Assembly (NCBI GenBank): GCA_016630905.1
Contig: WBMQ01000011.1
Coordinates: 682,001-746,000 of the forward strand
Direction of reading: 5' to 3'
Source: Capillidium heterosporum
Lineage: Eukaryota; Entomophthoromycota; Entomophthoromycetes; Entomophthorales; Capillidiaceae
DNA: 64,000 nucleotides
A program made the translations under genes and the position numbers. Positions 11,320 to 22,960 of the stretch are shown here, one piece after another (within the stretch, counting starts at the first letter, position 1; each line of letters begins with the position of its first letter). Under the pieces are notes generated by a model. The model was not told the origin of the DNA. It did no database searches and saw only the letters and a program-made list of their open reading frames with translations.

Positions 11320-13225
11320 ATTACAGAAGTTTGGCTCCAAGAAAAGGTAGAATTGATGCTTGATGAATTGCTATTGAGTGACATGACTTTTGACAAAGAC
11401 CCGACTGATACTAAAAGGAAATACCTTGTAGCTCAGTTAGGAACAGTATTCGACATAGAGGTTGAATTGGACTAACAACATCATCTCAAAGATCTGTTTG
11501 ATAAGTTGGAAGAAAATATATCCAAAGAGATATTGATTGCCTAGTTACAGTTATTGCAGAGTAAGTGTAAATCTAACCTCTCCCTATCAATTTTTAATAA
11601 ACTACTGTACCTCTACGTTTACAGTAGTAAAGTCAACAGGTGTCAAACTTTACTTGACTTTATGAAAACTTACGATCTAAAGCTGACAGAAAAATTATTA
11701 GTACTCCTTATTTTAATCTACTGAAATATAAATGGTTTAACTAAGGCCAAAGAAGTTTTTGAACGCATATGGGCCGCAAACTTAGAGTCTAGCTTACTAG
11801 CTTACAGCATCCTAACTAGAGCTTACGTCGCCAACAATCGATTAGATGATGTAGTTGTCACTTTTTCTCTTATAAAAGGCTAATTTCAGATACCAACTCA
11901 TTCATCATATTTATTGAAGAGTTCCTACAGATGAATTAGCTGAAGAACGCCTGGGCTATTTTCAATTACGTATGATTCAACATAGATCAGCCCAGCCCAT
12001 CAATAATCATCTCAATGCTCAAAACTTGCTAAAAGGAAGGTAACTTTGAAAATGCTTTTGCGCTGTATCAAGATTTATGCGAAATTGGTTTAACTCTCAA
12101 CTCCATCGTGCTGGACCTTTTGATCTGAAGCTGTAAAAGGAGGCCTGATATGTACAGCTAAGCTCTTGGTGCCCTAGATCAGTATCAAAAGATAAATTGG
12201 TCCCCAATTGCTTCATTTTAACTGTCCTACTCAAGACTGCTTCTCATTCCAAGAGACTTAAAGATATTCGTTACTTATTCGTAAGAACTCTTAATATGGA
12301 TTAAAGCCAAGGTTTGGGCGTCAAAGTTCTGAATCATATACACTATTATTTGTTTACGGCTTGCACCCGAAGCAAAAAATAAGAGTAATAGTAGCGACTC
12401 TGGAGATATGAAGTGTGAGCTGACTGAAGTGGAGGGGGCAACCCTATACAAATTCTGAATGAGGAGGCCCTAACTACCTTGACCGACGTTATTCTTGAAT
12501 TTATCTTTGTGCTCAGAGCTTGTTTTTGAGACAAACAGCTCCATGTAGTGCTTTTCAATCCTAACCCCGTTATCCTTGGTTGATACCTTGACGATATTAG
12601 TCAACTATAACTACGTCGATGAACTACAGGCATTCTTGATCAAGCACTACCCAAAGCTTGTACAAAAATCTACACCCTAGGTGAGCAAGAGGCCGAATCC
12701 TAAAATTCAACCTTCGCAGACATTCACTTTGGCAAGCCCAGGAACGTAGGCTGACTCAGCAATTTTGGACATGGCGTTCTGTCTCAAACGAAAAGATCTA
12801 ATTGCCTTAACTTTTGTCCAAATGACGAATCACTTCAAACCTCCATACCATAGATTCAAGTGAACTGTTATTGAGAAGACTAGCTATCTAGTTAAATGTC
12901 AAACTATATACTCTTAACTAGAATCCTTCTTTAGAGTCATGATCAATGGTTTTGACAAGTCTAGATCTAATTAATAATTAGATAGTTAAGCACTATTTAA
13001 GTTGAAAAGTTTGGATAAAGCCATCAAATTACTAAGTGAGATGGATAAGATCTCATAGATTTGAAAAATAATACTATTAACCAACTTTGCCTTGTTATGG
13101 ATTTTAGATTCTAAGGACCCAGGCTGAAAATCTAAGTTGCAGGTTGCCTTATCCGAATCTGGAGCAAACCTTTTAAGATATTTGAATCAGTAGGACTAAA
13201 GCTTTTAAGAAATTGGATGGTTGAC
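11320..13225 (+). pseudogene. Decayed pentatricopeptide-repeat (PPR) protein gene
   Basis: The plus-strand frame from about 11329 to 11870 reads as a helical-repeat protein, including AKEVFERIWAANLESSLLAY followed by an ILTRAYVANNRLDDV helix. It then shifts frame near 11880 and continues with NAWAIFNYV, ENAFALYQDLCEIGLTLNS and later SLDKAIKLLSEMDKIS. These are typical 35-residue PPR helices, the family that binds organellar RNA in mitochondria. The frame carries many stops, the first at 11473 (TAA), 11542 (TAG) and 11722 (TGA), and frame shifts near 11880, about 12220 and about 12450. It spans roughly 1.9 kb, enough for a ~630-residue protein. The host copy is clearly dead, and an intact paralog may exist elsewhere in the genome. 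Confidence 0.8.
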
Positions 13226-15049
13226 ATTAATACTATAACTATGGAGCTCAGCTTAGAGTTAAGGCTGATATTATAAAATAAACCTCCATTTATATTTAGT
13301 ATATGACAGATAAGGTAGGTGTAACGAAACTTCGGAAGGCTTCTCTAGGAAATTAGCCTGACGATCCTCCTAACTGGCTAAACTTCAGCCCCAAAGCATG
13401 CAGCGACCAGTAGTATGAATTGAGTTGGCATTGTTTTATAGGGTCCGAGGCCTAATCACCTTACTTTATATATCCCATCAATTGCCACTTTGATAGGCAA
13501 TTTAGGCTATATTGATTCATTTTGATCTAACAATTAATTAAGCTCCAATCACACAAGAATCTCAACTCTTGAAAGGCAGATTTTTAACACAAATATAGAA
13601 CCTTTAAACTGGACACAATCTGAATCAATCCATCAACCCCCACTGCAAATATTGACTACCTTGTAAGTTGCAAAGCTTCACGAATTTATTATTCTGACTT
13701 GCATTTAAAGCATGATGGATGCAGAATGTTTTTAATGACACTTTCACTGTCAGAATCTCCATCCATCTCCACCTTCTGCCCTATATAAACCCCTCTGGCT
13801 TATGTAACTTTTGAATAAGTGATTACTTTACAATAAAGATTAAATTATCCTTTATGTTATAATTATCACATATTTTCCGATACCTTTTAGTATCGACTCC
13901 TTGTAGACTTTAAATCAGCTTAGAATTAGAATTAAGATTAACGTTAGATTAGATTGGCTCAGAATAATAATAAGTATTAGCATTAGATTAGAATCGTTTA
14001 TAATTAGGGTCAAGTTGTTTGTTTAAGAATCAGAACACCAAGTCCTGATGGACATTACTGCACTCCTTGGTTTCGCCATGACTGCTATTTCCTTTATTTT
14101 CATCAATCGCTTATGAATTCAGATTGCGACTAAAGTATTTGCCGTCAAAGCGATGACCTTAAGTTTCTTTAGCTTTATTGGTGTGATCACTACATTGACT
14201 TATCTCAAGCCCAGCTTAGCATCCCTTTGTAATTTTTCTACAGATAGTTTAAGAGAATATAAGTTGCATCCTAGCTATAATTTTCACTTTCATTAACATA
14301 GTTATTATTGGATAGTTATATACCACTATCGTTATAATAAAATCTTTTATACCATAGTATTACAAAGTTTATTACAAAAACCTTTTTCATTTGAAATTCT
14401 AATATTTCGCTCCAAGATTTAAATGGAACAATTTTATTTAAACTATTAGCAGTTTTGGTTTTATTTAGTAAGTTTTCTAGTTTTGTTCCTAGAGGAAGTT
14501 ATTCTAAAGATTAGAAATTGTATTGTTTTTAAAAATGTATTTAGTAATAATTGTATTTAACTTTTATGGGAAATATTATAATGTATAAATCCTACATACA
14601 GACAGAAGTATTGGAATTAGTTAGTGTTTGTAGGTTAAAATAAAGGTATACATATATATCAGGTATAAATGGAGTGAATAGTTGATTAGGTTGGGTGTTG
14701 TAGCTAGGGAAACAGTAGCCGCTTTAAAATAAAATTGTAAGCTCTTGAAAGGTTTCATTGATTTGATAATTAGCCTAATATATCTATAAAACACATATTA
14801 ATAAATACTATCCTTATTTTGATAGGACAATCTGTCTCAATATCGAAGATATTACAACCTATTTTCAGATAGGAGAAATATATATACCTAAAATAGTATA
14901 AGCAAATGGTTTATATTTTTAGTAAAGCCTAGCATACTCATCCACATCGACAAAATCAGATAGTTAAAGTTATCGTCGTATAATCTTAGAAATATGTGAA
15001 TCTGGTACAATAAACCTTTAGATTTTACTCACTTCTTTTAGAATTCTAA
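13226..15049. other. Intergenic region with TATA-bearing relic
   Basis: No intact gene. A well formed CCCTATATAAACCCC sequence lies at about 13780-13794, upstream of the short interrupted open frame listed at 14048. Between them, about 13925-14020 has irregular TTAGA/ATTAGA-type low-complexity sequence. The rest is AT-rich with nothing recognisable. Confidence 0.4.
14048..14300 (+). pseudogene. Possible small two-helix membrane protein, interrupted
   Basis: An ATG at 14048 opens a frame reading MDITALLGFAMTAISFIF, a hydrophobic helix. A single in-frame TGA follows after 22 codons, then a second hydrophobic segment (TLSFFSFIGVITTLTYL) and a stop near 14296. Total length would be about 83 codons. 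It may be a small gene inactivated by one nonsense change, or an unrelated frame. No homolog is recognised. Confidence 0.3.
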
Positions 15050-15650
15050 CCTAATTAGATAAAAATGCATTGGTTATATATTCAAGTTCAATATAACCTC
15101 TGTGGAAAAAATCCATTAGCATCTTCAAATTATTGTAGCATATGTCAGTTGTTTGGAACAAAGTTGGCAAACTTTTCTCTGGGTCGGCAGCGAGCAAATG
15201 GTGAAAGTAGCTCAAATCCTCTTTTAGGACAGTTTGGTTGGTGCAGATAGAAATATTAGATCACATTCCTTGGTTTTGTTCATCAATCTCCAGTTCATAT
15301 GGGTACATATCGAAATTGTTAGTCCATTCAAAGCTACATTCCAGTTTGAAGTAACTTTAGTTAATGACTGATTTACGGATAAGTTTATGAAGGAAAATTC
15401 CAAGGTATTCTTTGATCTTGAAATCCTGGGAGATATCTAAAAGATTAGTTGGTGTGAGATGTGCACTACCTCTGAAGTCTAACTTGATGCTGACAAATTT
15501 TGATCATATTGAGCAAACATATAGGCTGAATTCTTTGAAAATATTAAAAATTTGACCTTCAATTCTGCTTTTTCAGTTTCACTTATGTAGGATATATATA
15601 CGATTTTCGAGGCATTAGTGGATTCTTAAATCTACAGCTACCTTCGCTTT
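15050..15650 (-). pseudogene. Decayed protein-coding gene, unidentified
   Basis: Minus-strand translation gives protein-like segments, for example ELKVKFLIFSKNSAYMFAQY, QDFKIKEYLGIFLHKLI and LSYFHHLLAADPEKSLPTL, separated by stops and at least one frame change. The last segment ends with a stop near 15060. The pattern is that of a dead gene of about 200 codons or more. The family is not recognised, although F-box or leucine-rich-repeat proteins often look like this. Confidence 0.4.
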
Positions 15651-15993
15651 CCAGCTTTTTCAAGAATACGAGTATGGGTGAGTTGTAAACTTTGAAGTAA
15701 TTGAGTTTAGGAATTGGCTGCTTTCCAATTGATTCTTGATGTTACATCAAATTAAAATATTTAGGAATGAAGAAAGTATAAAAATTGGGTTTTGAATATA
15801 TTTATACTATCCTCTACATAGTTACTATTGTATAGTACTATACTTTTATAACGACAATAAAAGATTAGTACTAAAGTATTGTGAAGCTTATAGCATTTGA
15901 AATTTCCAAAAGATGTAGGATAAATTAGCTTATAAGTCAATAAAGAACATATTAAAAAGAAATAAATTTTACTAAATTAAAAACATATCCAAA

Positions 15994-17219
15994 TTAATGG
16001 CTGACTTTCCCCATCTTCAAGGTACCGTAGGAAAATATAGCAATCGTAAAGACTCCAAAGATAGCGAACAAAACCCAGAAATATATAGGGTTACCGACAA
16101 TCGTAATACCGTAGACAATATTAGCTAGAGCCAACAGGAACATAAATCTACCCAACCACCAATGCAGTTTATCATACCAAGGGATAGATTTCCTACCTGG
16201 GGACCACATGCGATCAATGAAGACACCTAGACCTATCTGTAGCAGGAACAGCAATAAAACTATGGTACCGATGATCTATTTGAAATATTAGTAAAAGATA
16301 GCTGAAATAGGAATCTACCGAATGAGGATTCTCCAAAGCGTTGCCATTCTTGATGATCATCAATGTGATGGCAATTAAACTTAAAACTCCCGTCAAGATA
16401 AAGGCACCAAAGTGTAGTCTAAACCACCAAACTCCCAACTTATCCTTCATAAACCTTGCTATAAATATAGCTATGGGGGGTAAGACTAACCAAGCTATCA
16501 TCATAAAGATGCCATGTAATAGAGTAAAGAGAGATAGTCCCGTATCTTCGGCAGCAATAGGCTGTTGATCCTGTTGGTTGGGATTGACACTACTACCGTC
16601 AGCGTTACCGCTCGATTGCAGTTTGACGTTCAAGGCCCCTCGGTTGGAATGCTTACTGATCCTCCCTTCGTCGTTAGGCTTGTTGGGGGAAGTAGCCCAG
16701 ATCATATCAATGCTGTTGACGTTATTTATAGAAACTCCGTTTGTGATAGGTGCTTTTATATCCCTGAAAAAAACTATCTTCTGGTACTTGTCGTCCTTCA
16801 AGGATTGCGAACTAATGTTCAGCTGGGCTGCTGGGGCATCTAAAGTTTGAGGCTGGGTATGCCCCACCCCTTTTCGGTATACTACACGAGGCTTATTTTT
16901 AGTGTCGTACCAAGTGATCTACAATTTAACGTTAGTTTTGCGTTTTTTATATTGCACTTACGAAGATATCCGAATCCGACATCGTCGTCCCTAGTCCAAC
17001 TGCCATGTAGCCGTTACCGTTGGTACCTTGTACTGTGAACTTGAGTTGGGCATCGACTCTTTCGACTTGGAAACAGAAGTTGGCGTCGGTTGGACAAACT
17101 TGATTGGAAGCTAGTTTGGATGCTGAGTTAGGATTCATATATCGGTATATTTAGTTACTTTGACCATTTGTACCGACGATGAAGAGAAATGTGAGTAAGT
17201 AGGTAAGAAGGCTGATCAT
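15994..17219 (-). CDS. Secreted-DOMON / cytochrome b561 membrane protein
   Basis: Predicted 363-residue membrane hemoprotein of the DOMON-cytochrome b561 family, thought to pass electrons across a membrane to extracellular or luminal acceptors. Exons: 17219-17159, 17110-16962, 16918-16319, 16275-15994. The second and third introns are both 43 bp. The first intron could be 36, 48 or 51 bp; 48 bp gives the best branch site. A signal peptide (MISLLTYLLTFLFIVG) leads into a DOMON domain with YMAVGLG and SDIFITWYD motifs and a KHSNRG segment, the region of the usual heme ligand. After a Ser/Asn/Gln-rich linker come about five to six membrane helices. Histidines in LLHG, RLHFG, NPHSIIG and KLHWWLGR correspond to the four heme-b ligands of b561. 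Substrate unknown. Confidence 0.9.
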
Positions 17220-17282
17220 AATTTTTGAAAAAGATAGATTTCTAAACTATAGATTGGATTTCATTTCTATTTATCTTTTCCC

Positions 17283-17290
17283 TATTTATA
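17283..17290 (-). promoter_or_regulatory. TATA box of DOMON-b561 gene
   Basis: TATAAATA on the minus strand, 64 bases before the ATG at 17219, in a CCTATTTATACAGG context. Confidence 0.6.
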
Positions 17291-17683
17291 CAGGTCCTGT
17301 TCAATATAAAACTAATTGATGGCAATCTTTTGATGAATATCAATTTTAATGCCGACTATGCAAACATATGGATCAAAATTTTGCTCACAGCAACTCGATC
17401 GTCCATTTGACTATGCTTGATTTGTCTAATTTAAAACGCTTAACTCTAAAGTGTAGTATTTCTACTTTATTCTTAATATATAAGTAGCCAATTATTCAAC
17501 GACTTAACTAAAGTTGGTTTGTGACTTTGATTTGTATATATACCAATTAGGAAAACTTTTCATTTATGTTTTGAAATTTCAACTTTTGTTGAAGGACAAA
17601 CCTTCCAAAACTAAAAATATTGAAAAAGGTTTGGAAAAATAAACTAGCCTAAATCTAATTAGTTTCACATGATAGAAAATAGA

Positions 17684-18370
17684 ATGGATGGAAGCAGCTT
17701 TTTTGGTGAATTCTTGAACTTTGTTACTAGCAGTTTCGAAATCAGACAAGTATCTACTATATCTATATTTATAGGAATCACGATGTTATTTTGGAACGAA
17801 AGGACTACTATGAACCTTCTGACACCACTCATTCCCTAAACCTATAAATTGATCTAGAAGACAGCCGAAACACAACATGTAAAAAGTGGCAAAAATGAAC
17901 GAGACAAGGCATTTGGACGGCCATCTTGGCCTTTTTAATAGCCTTGAAGCTGTCAACTGATCCTTGACGACAAGGTCTACTTGATTACATTAGTAATTTA
18001 AAGCTTTCTAAAGCTCTTGCTTCCAAACAATAGGATGATACCATCGTTTACCTCTATGATGAGTTTCCAACAATAAATTGGATGCATCCCTATGAACCAA
18101 TATTTAAAAATATACCTATACATAAACTTTGCCAAGATGCCGTTCTAAACCTAATTTATTGAAAATATAGCAGCTATGACAAAGTCAACATTCATCTGAA
18201 ATCACATACTTTTTAAAACTCCCTCCTTTATATATTTGGATAAAAGTTTCCAAAATGGGCATATAGCTGTCTCCTTTGCATTTTCTTTGGAAAGGATAGC
18301 GTGTTAGACAAACCAATGCGCTTATTATAAAATGCGCCTTAGACAGACCGTTTAAGAATTCTAGAAGTTT
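17684..18370 (+). pseudogene. Decayed gene with N-terminal membrane helix
   Basis: An ATG at 17684 opens 50 codons ending in a hydrophobic helix followed by LFWNE (STISIFIGITMLFWNE), a combination seen at the start of TMEM43/LUMA-type proteins. After a stop, protein-like runs continue in shifted frames, such as ILAFLIALKLSTDP and VYLYDEFPTINWMHPYEPIF, to about 18170. The relic is broken several times. The TMEM43 resemblance rests only on the short LFWNE-type segment and is weak. Confidence 0.3.
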
Positions 18371-19075
18371 AGGACTACTTAAAAAGTAGGTCCATATAAA
18401 CTAACTACTGATAAAACTTCCATTGATTCTTGGAAGTTGGCTTGATTTGGAATGGATGATCGGTATACATCCATGCTAAATACTTGATTTTTATTATAAA
18501 TATATTGTTAAATGCCCATTGATGTCACCGCGGCCGTACTTCTAATCTACTTTGCACCTATGGGACCTTGGCTACGTTTAGAATGATGTTAAGAATTGTA
18601 GAGAATTGGGTTAGATAGACGGGGGAGTGGTTTTAAAAATAGATTGAGCTCGCGTACTTTGATATGTAACAAGGTAATCGTATACTCGTATTACAATACA
18701 GTTGAAAGCGTATTTATGGATTAGTAATGGGGATAATAGACAATGTATTGATGTGAGGTATTTTTAGAGTGGTGCCTGCCAGCTATAAAGTTTTTGAGGA
18801 ATTCTTGTACAATACTTACTATAGGTGTAAAGGATAGCTGTCATAAAATGGGCAGTGAAAATAGAAAATACCTGATAGGATAGTACTCGCTTTGTATGGG
18901 TATTTCAAATAGCAAGTAAATAATTGCAGGTAGAACTACCATTCCGAACAATCTTGTCTATATGAAATCTGGAAACAAATCAAAAATCAAAAAAATTGGC
19001 TGATGAATAAAAGTTTAATAGCGTTGGATGAAAGATTCGATAAAGTATTCAATATAAAGAGCACTATACTCGGCT
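18371..19075. other. Spacer before the left inverted arm
   Basis: No gene recognised. The sequence becomes unique right up to position 19075, where homology with the right arm (ending 34367) stops. Confidence 0.45.
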
Positions 19076-19647
19076 CAGCAAAGCCTACTTTGAGGTTAAA
19101 TAAAAGTTAAATATGTCCATAGGTAGTTTATACCGCAAAAACGTATGTTCCTGTAATAGTTTAAATTTAAACTACACTAAAAACTGTAGGCAGTTTGTAT
19201 ACTTAATCGAGACTCTTTATAGACAGATGGCGTTACATCCATTATTGTTGCCACCGCCCTTAAACAACGCTATCATTTCAAAGCAATACTTCAAACTCGG
19301 CTAGTTTTAATACCACCTGAAAGAAAGCTTATTCTCATGACCATGTAAAATAAACTTTATCGTAAGAGCTTATAATAGCTTAAAGCCTAACATGTAAAAA
19401 TAGTTGATGCAAAAGAAAGCCGTCCCTATCTAATTTCACCTGCAATGAGCTCTTGGTGGTATTCTTGAAATTATCCGACAAGACAGTGTTACTCTTGATG
19501 CTTGCATTTCATACTAGCTAGTGGAGAGGTTCGCATATATAGTTTAAGACCAGTCTGGAAACAAGGTCTACTGTGGAAGCTTATTTCCACCGTCACATTG
19601 TCCATCTACGATAGTGTTCCATCACAAGCCCACTCCTTTACACGGAA

Positions 19648-19655
19648 TATAAATA
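19648..19655 (+). promoter_or_regulatory. TATA box of 8-Cys secreted protein, copy A
   Basis: TATAAATA ending 85 bases before the ATG at 19741. The same octamer at the same spacing occurs in copies B and C. Confidence 0.65.
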
Positions 19656-19740
19656 CTTGTTAAAGCCCACTGTCGATTTACCTATACAGCAAGAGATAAC
19701 CCCATCAAAGAACAATCAAACTACAGCCTCATTTTACGCC

Positions 19741-20241
19741 ATGACTTACTTTAATGGAATCACCAAGAAACAGACTTTCGGAGGACTGGTCGCAATGCTC
19801 CTGTGCATCAACCCGGTCCTAGCTGCCGATTACTTTATCTTTGACCAGGTGATAACCGACTGCAAAGGCCAACAGAGATACAGAGTAAGTACATGCAGTG
19901 TTCCTTTCGAAAAACGCCAAGAGGCCTCTGCATTTTTAGAAAACCGAGGCATCACTGGCTACAGGCTCTCCAGAGACATCAAAGAAGAGAATGGGAATAG
20001 ATTCAGAGGAGTCCGGGTCTACACCGACAAATGCTGCCACTATGGGAACTTTAAGACAACCTGCCAGCAGATCGGTGGCTCATTTATAGACTTGGTCAAA
20101 CCTGGCGAGGCCGACTGCTGCAGTGCCGATGGCATGGAGCTACATGCCAACTTGGACTGTGTAACTCAATATGTTTGGACACCTGCTGTCGATTGGAGGC
20201 CTTTTGCTAATGCTGCCATTACCCTCACTGAAGGACTTTAA
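19741..20241 (+). CDS. Secreted 8-cysteine protein, copy A
   Basis: Predicted secreted protein of 166 aa, function unknown. The ATG at 19741 is preferred because it opens directly into a signal peptide (QTFGGLVAMLLCINPVLA), and the paralog at 36811 starts at the aligned codon; the longer open frame begins upstream without ATG. The mature part has eight cysteines in DCKG, STCSV, KCCHYG, TTCQQ, DCCS and LDCVT contexts, which suggests up to four disulfides, and ends in a conserved WTPAxDW...FANAA segment with an EGL C-terminus. There are no introns, no membrane anchor and no GPI signal. Copy B at 33202-33702 encodes an identical protein and copy C at 36311-36811 about two thirds identical residues without gaps. 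I do not recognise the family. Confidence 0.85.
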   Translation: MTYFNGITKKQTFGGLVAMLLCINPVLAADYFIFDQVITDCKGQQRYRVSTCSVPFEKRQEASAFLENRGITGYRLSRDIKEENGNRFRGVRVYTDKCCHYGNFKTTCQQIGGSFIDLVKPGEADCCSADGMELHANLDCVTQYVWTPAVDWRPFANAAITLTEGL

Positions 20242-20383
20242 GCTCATGTAGGTAGGATAGAGATTCTATTACAGATGTGAAAATATTTACATTGTCCATT
20301 ACAACTTTATCCTGTAGAATAAACCGATATATTTATATATTACTTTTACTGTACAACTGACTACTTGTCGATCCATTTATACA

Positions 20384-21354
20384 ACACTGTTGGCATAAAA
20401 TATTTAAAACGGTACCCGTCAGATACAAGTTAAAGCTCCGAAAAACTGTTATAAAACATTGCCGCGAATTTAAAAACCATTTAGAGTCTCAAAATGAATA
20501 GTCAGATAGAGGATATGCCCTCTTTTTGATAGCAATCACCAAATAAAAATATATACATCCCTTTATGATTATTAAAAGTAAATAGAAATTTAAAGCTTTA
20601 TAATCTAAAGTGTTGTTTATGCATTTCAATGTAGATGTCCGATAACATATCTCCATATTGGCATAGAAGCAGTGGATATCAAGCAATATCCCTCTATTTC
20701 AGTGAAGGTCCTAAAGATGAAAAATTGAACCAAAGTTGAGTATTGTTTCGTTCAAATATTGTATAGTTTTTTACAGATTCAATTGTAAAAATTTGCATAT
20801 TATACTTGAACATAGCAGATTTATGTTTGGTAGAAATTTTCAACCAATAGTTTCGATGAGCTAATGGATTTCGTATAAGATTAACAGATTTAAAATGGTG
20901 AGTAATTCAATTTGCTGAACTTTTATACTCAATGCACAAAAGAGTGAAGATAGAAGGCGGAGAACCAAATGGCCTTCAAGTTTGAGTCTATTCAAGCTTT
21001 CCAAGATCCACTTATATACATCTTCTTTAAGTAAGTATTCATCTTCACTAAATTTGTATTAAATTATGAAGTACTGTTGGTAATCCATCTAAACGAATCC
21101 AACAAAATTTCGTAATGGTGAAGTTTATTGTGAACCCAAAGTTATGAGTAATTATTATACACCCTTTGTGCAATTTATTGCTTTTTAAAAAAGGCGATTC
21201 ACCATGGTAGGTAGATACTGCCTTTAATCCAAATATTTTAATCATAGGAAACTGTACATGAGATGTACCCAAAATTGCTGACTTACTTACCTTCCATAAC
21301 CTCGTTACCAGGGCACTAAATGGTATCCAAAGTAGTCTGGTAGAAAATTCTAGG
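20384..21354. other. Spacer between left arm and BTB relic
   Basis: AT-rich. Short protein-like runs near 20970-21020 (AFKFESIQAFQDPLIYIFFK) may be the decayed 5' part of the BTB-type relic that follows, but nothing intact is visible. Confidence 0.35.
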
Positions 21355-22960
21355 ATGGAAAGCTTCATCAACTTCAGCATCAGCGCCAGGGATGATCCAA
21401 CTTCCAGGCAGAGCACCGAGAACGTGATTAAGGTCCGTCATATCATCTTAGCGAGTAATGCACTTTTCTTTAAAAAGATGCTAAGTTCGATTTTTAATGA
21501 AAATATGAAGGGAAAATTACCATTACCGAAATCAGTTATAAGAATCTCAAAATTTTGATGTTACCTTTAAGAGAAATTTATCCCACATATATTTATAGTT
21601 AGAGCTATCCTACATGACTGTGACAATAACATCCAAAATATCGATGAGTGATGGTTACCAAACCTGCTGGAGTCCATTGTAATTCTATTGAAGTTGCATG
21701 GCAACGATTTGATTTTGGTATAAATGAGATAGCTAGGTGGTTCCATTAATAAAGGTATATTTTTGTTGCTATTCATATAAATCTAGTGTGATGCATTTAA
21801 TCTTTTAGGCAACGCTTGCTAGCTAATATAAAGAATGTTATCTATCTGTACAAGATACCCAATAAATGTATATACCAATTATCTCAACAATTGAATCTGC
21901 CCATTTCAAACAGGTATTATTTCTAATTTTATGAAGACTATGACCCAATCTGTTATCTCTCCTAACTTGGAACTACAATTTGCTTTAATAGTACGAATTT
22001 TGAGATACTATACATTGGCTAATTCTATTCTCTAGCCAATTCCTTTATTCAGGTATATTTAACCAAATTGCATAAACATCAATTTTTATCTACATTTTAA
22101 GTCAGCTATATCAAGTAGAGTTTAAAGTTACTAAGAGTAACTACAAGAAATTCATCACCAAATACTACAAACAATACAAGCCTACTAACCTTGAACTTTT
22201 TGTTGTTGAGGTTGAGAAGGGACCTCAAGGAAAAATTGCCAATCTGTTGACAATATAATCGATGTCCACTGATAAGTACTAGCTAGTAGACCCAACTAGC
22301 TTTAGACGTATGTTTGATACTGAATTAAAGAAAATCTGACATAAAGTATCGATTGATGGAATTGGTTATTTAAAATATTTATTGATTTATTATACAAGGA
22401 GTATATAGATTCTAACTTTTTTGTAACTACAGCTTTATCAAATTGGGCTGAAGCTATTAAGATTAGGAAATGGAGTGTTGGTAATTTGTAGAACCAGGTG
22501 TTGATTGATTTAAAAATTCATAGAGTTTAATATACGTCTAATAGTTATAACTCCAAATAAAGGAAGCCATTCATAAAGCATTGATGTTTATAATATATAT
22601 TTATAACGATATCCTTTTAACTTTAAGTTTGAATATAATTTTCGGATTATTAATAAAAATTATCCATGTGTTTTATGCAATAAAATCTTGGTAGCGAATG
22701 CCAGTATATTTCTAGGAAACTCCAAGATTAAGGAACAACTACGTACCAAAGAGGGAGTTTGGAAGAACTAAGATGAAAAACTACTGGATCTATATATCGG
22801 CTACTTATTGCCTTAGAAAGGGACTTTAGTTGAACTAATATACTACGTGCAAATGGAAGCGTTGCCCATAGTGATGTAAAGTAAAATAAAGTTTGCCGAA
22901 TACAAAGAATCTGTAGATTGTTTTAGCTATAAGTGCTTAGTAAAAGACATAAAGGGATGA
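21355..22960 (+). pseudogene. Decayed BTB/POZ-domain protein gene
   Basis: The frame at 21355-21558 contains KVRHIILASNALFFKKMLSS. This matches the core BTB/POZ signature, in which a basic-His-Ile/Val-Leu-Ala segment is followed by Ser/Asn, two Phe residues and Lys-Met/Leu, and which mediates dimerisation or cullin-3 adaptor contacts. Upstream residues such as TSRQSTENV fit the strand before it. Downstream, protein-like fragments in shifting frames (LELFVVEVEKGPQGKIANLL, LVANASIFLGNSKIKEQL, VELIYYVQMEALPIV) continue to about 22960 with many stops. BTB identity of the first segment is good. Whether the later fragments belong to the same gene is uncertain. Confidence 0.6.

Larger units (their letters stand above)
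19076..20383 (+). repeat. Left arm of 1308-bp near-identical inverted repeat
   Basis: This arm is the reverse complement of 33060-34367. Every position x pairs with 53443-x, with no insertion or deletion. By eye the only differences are at 19142 (C versus A on this strand) and 19154 (T versus C). The arm contains about 665 bp of upstream sequence, the whole 501-bp gene for an 8-cysteine secreted protein, and 142 bp of 3' flank. No terminal repeats, target-site duplication or transposase are visible, so this looks like a segmental duplication in inverted orientation rather than a mobile element. Confidence 0.95.

Noticed and set aside
11320-13225. Stop-codon reassignment as explanation for in-frame stops
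   Set aside because: Intact genes in the window end with TAA (receptor, LSG1, EXO84), TAG (channel, first regulator) and TGA (gene at 23734), so all three act as stops. The relics are pseudogenes.
19113-19304. 63-codon frame in both inverted arms (also 34139-34330)
   Set aside because: It is present in both copies only because the arms are identical. It lacks signal or domain, and copy C does not keep the frame.
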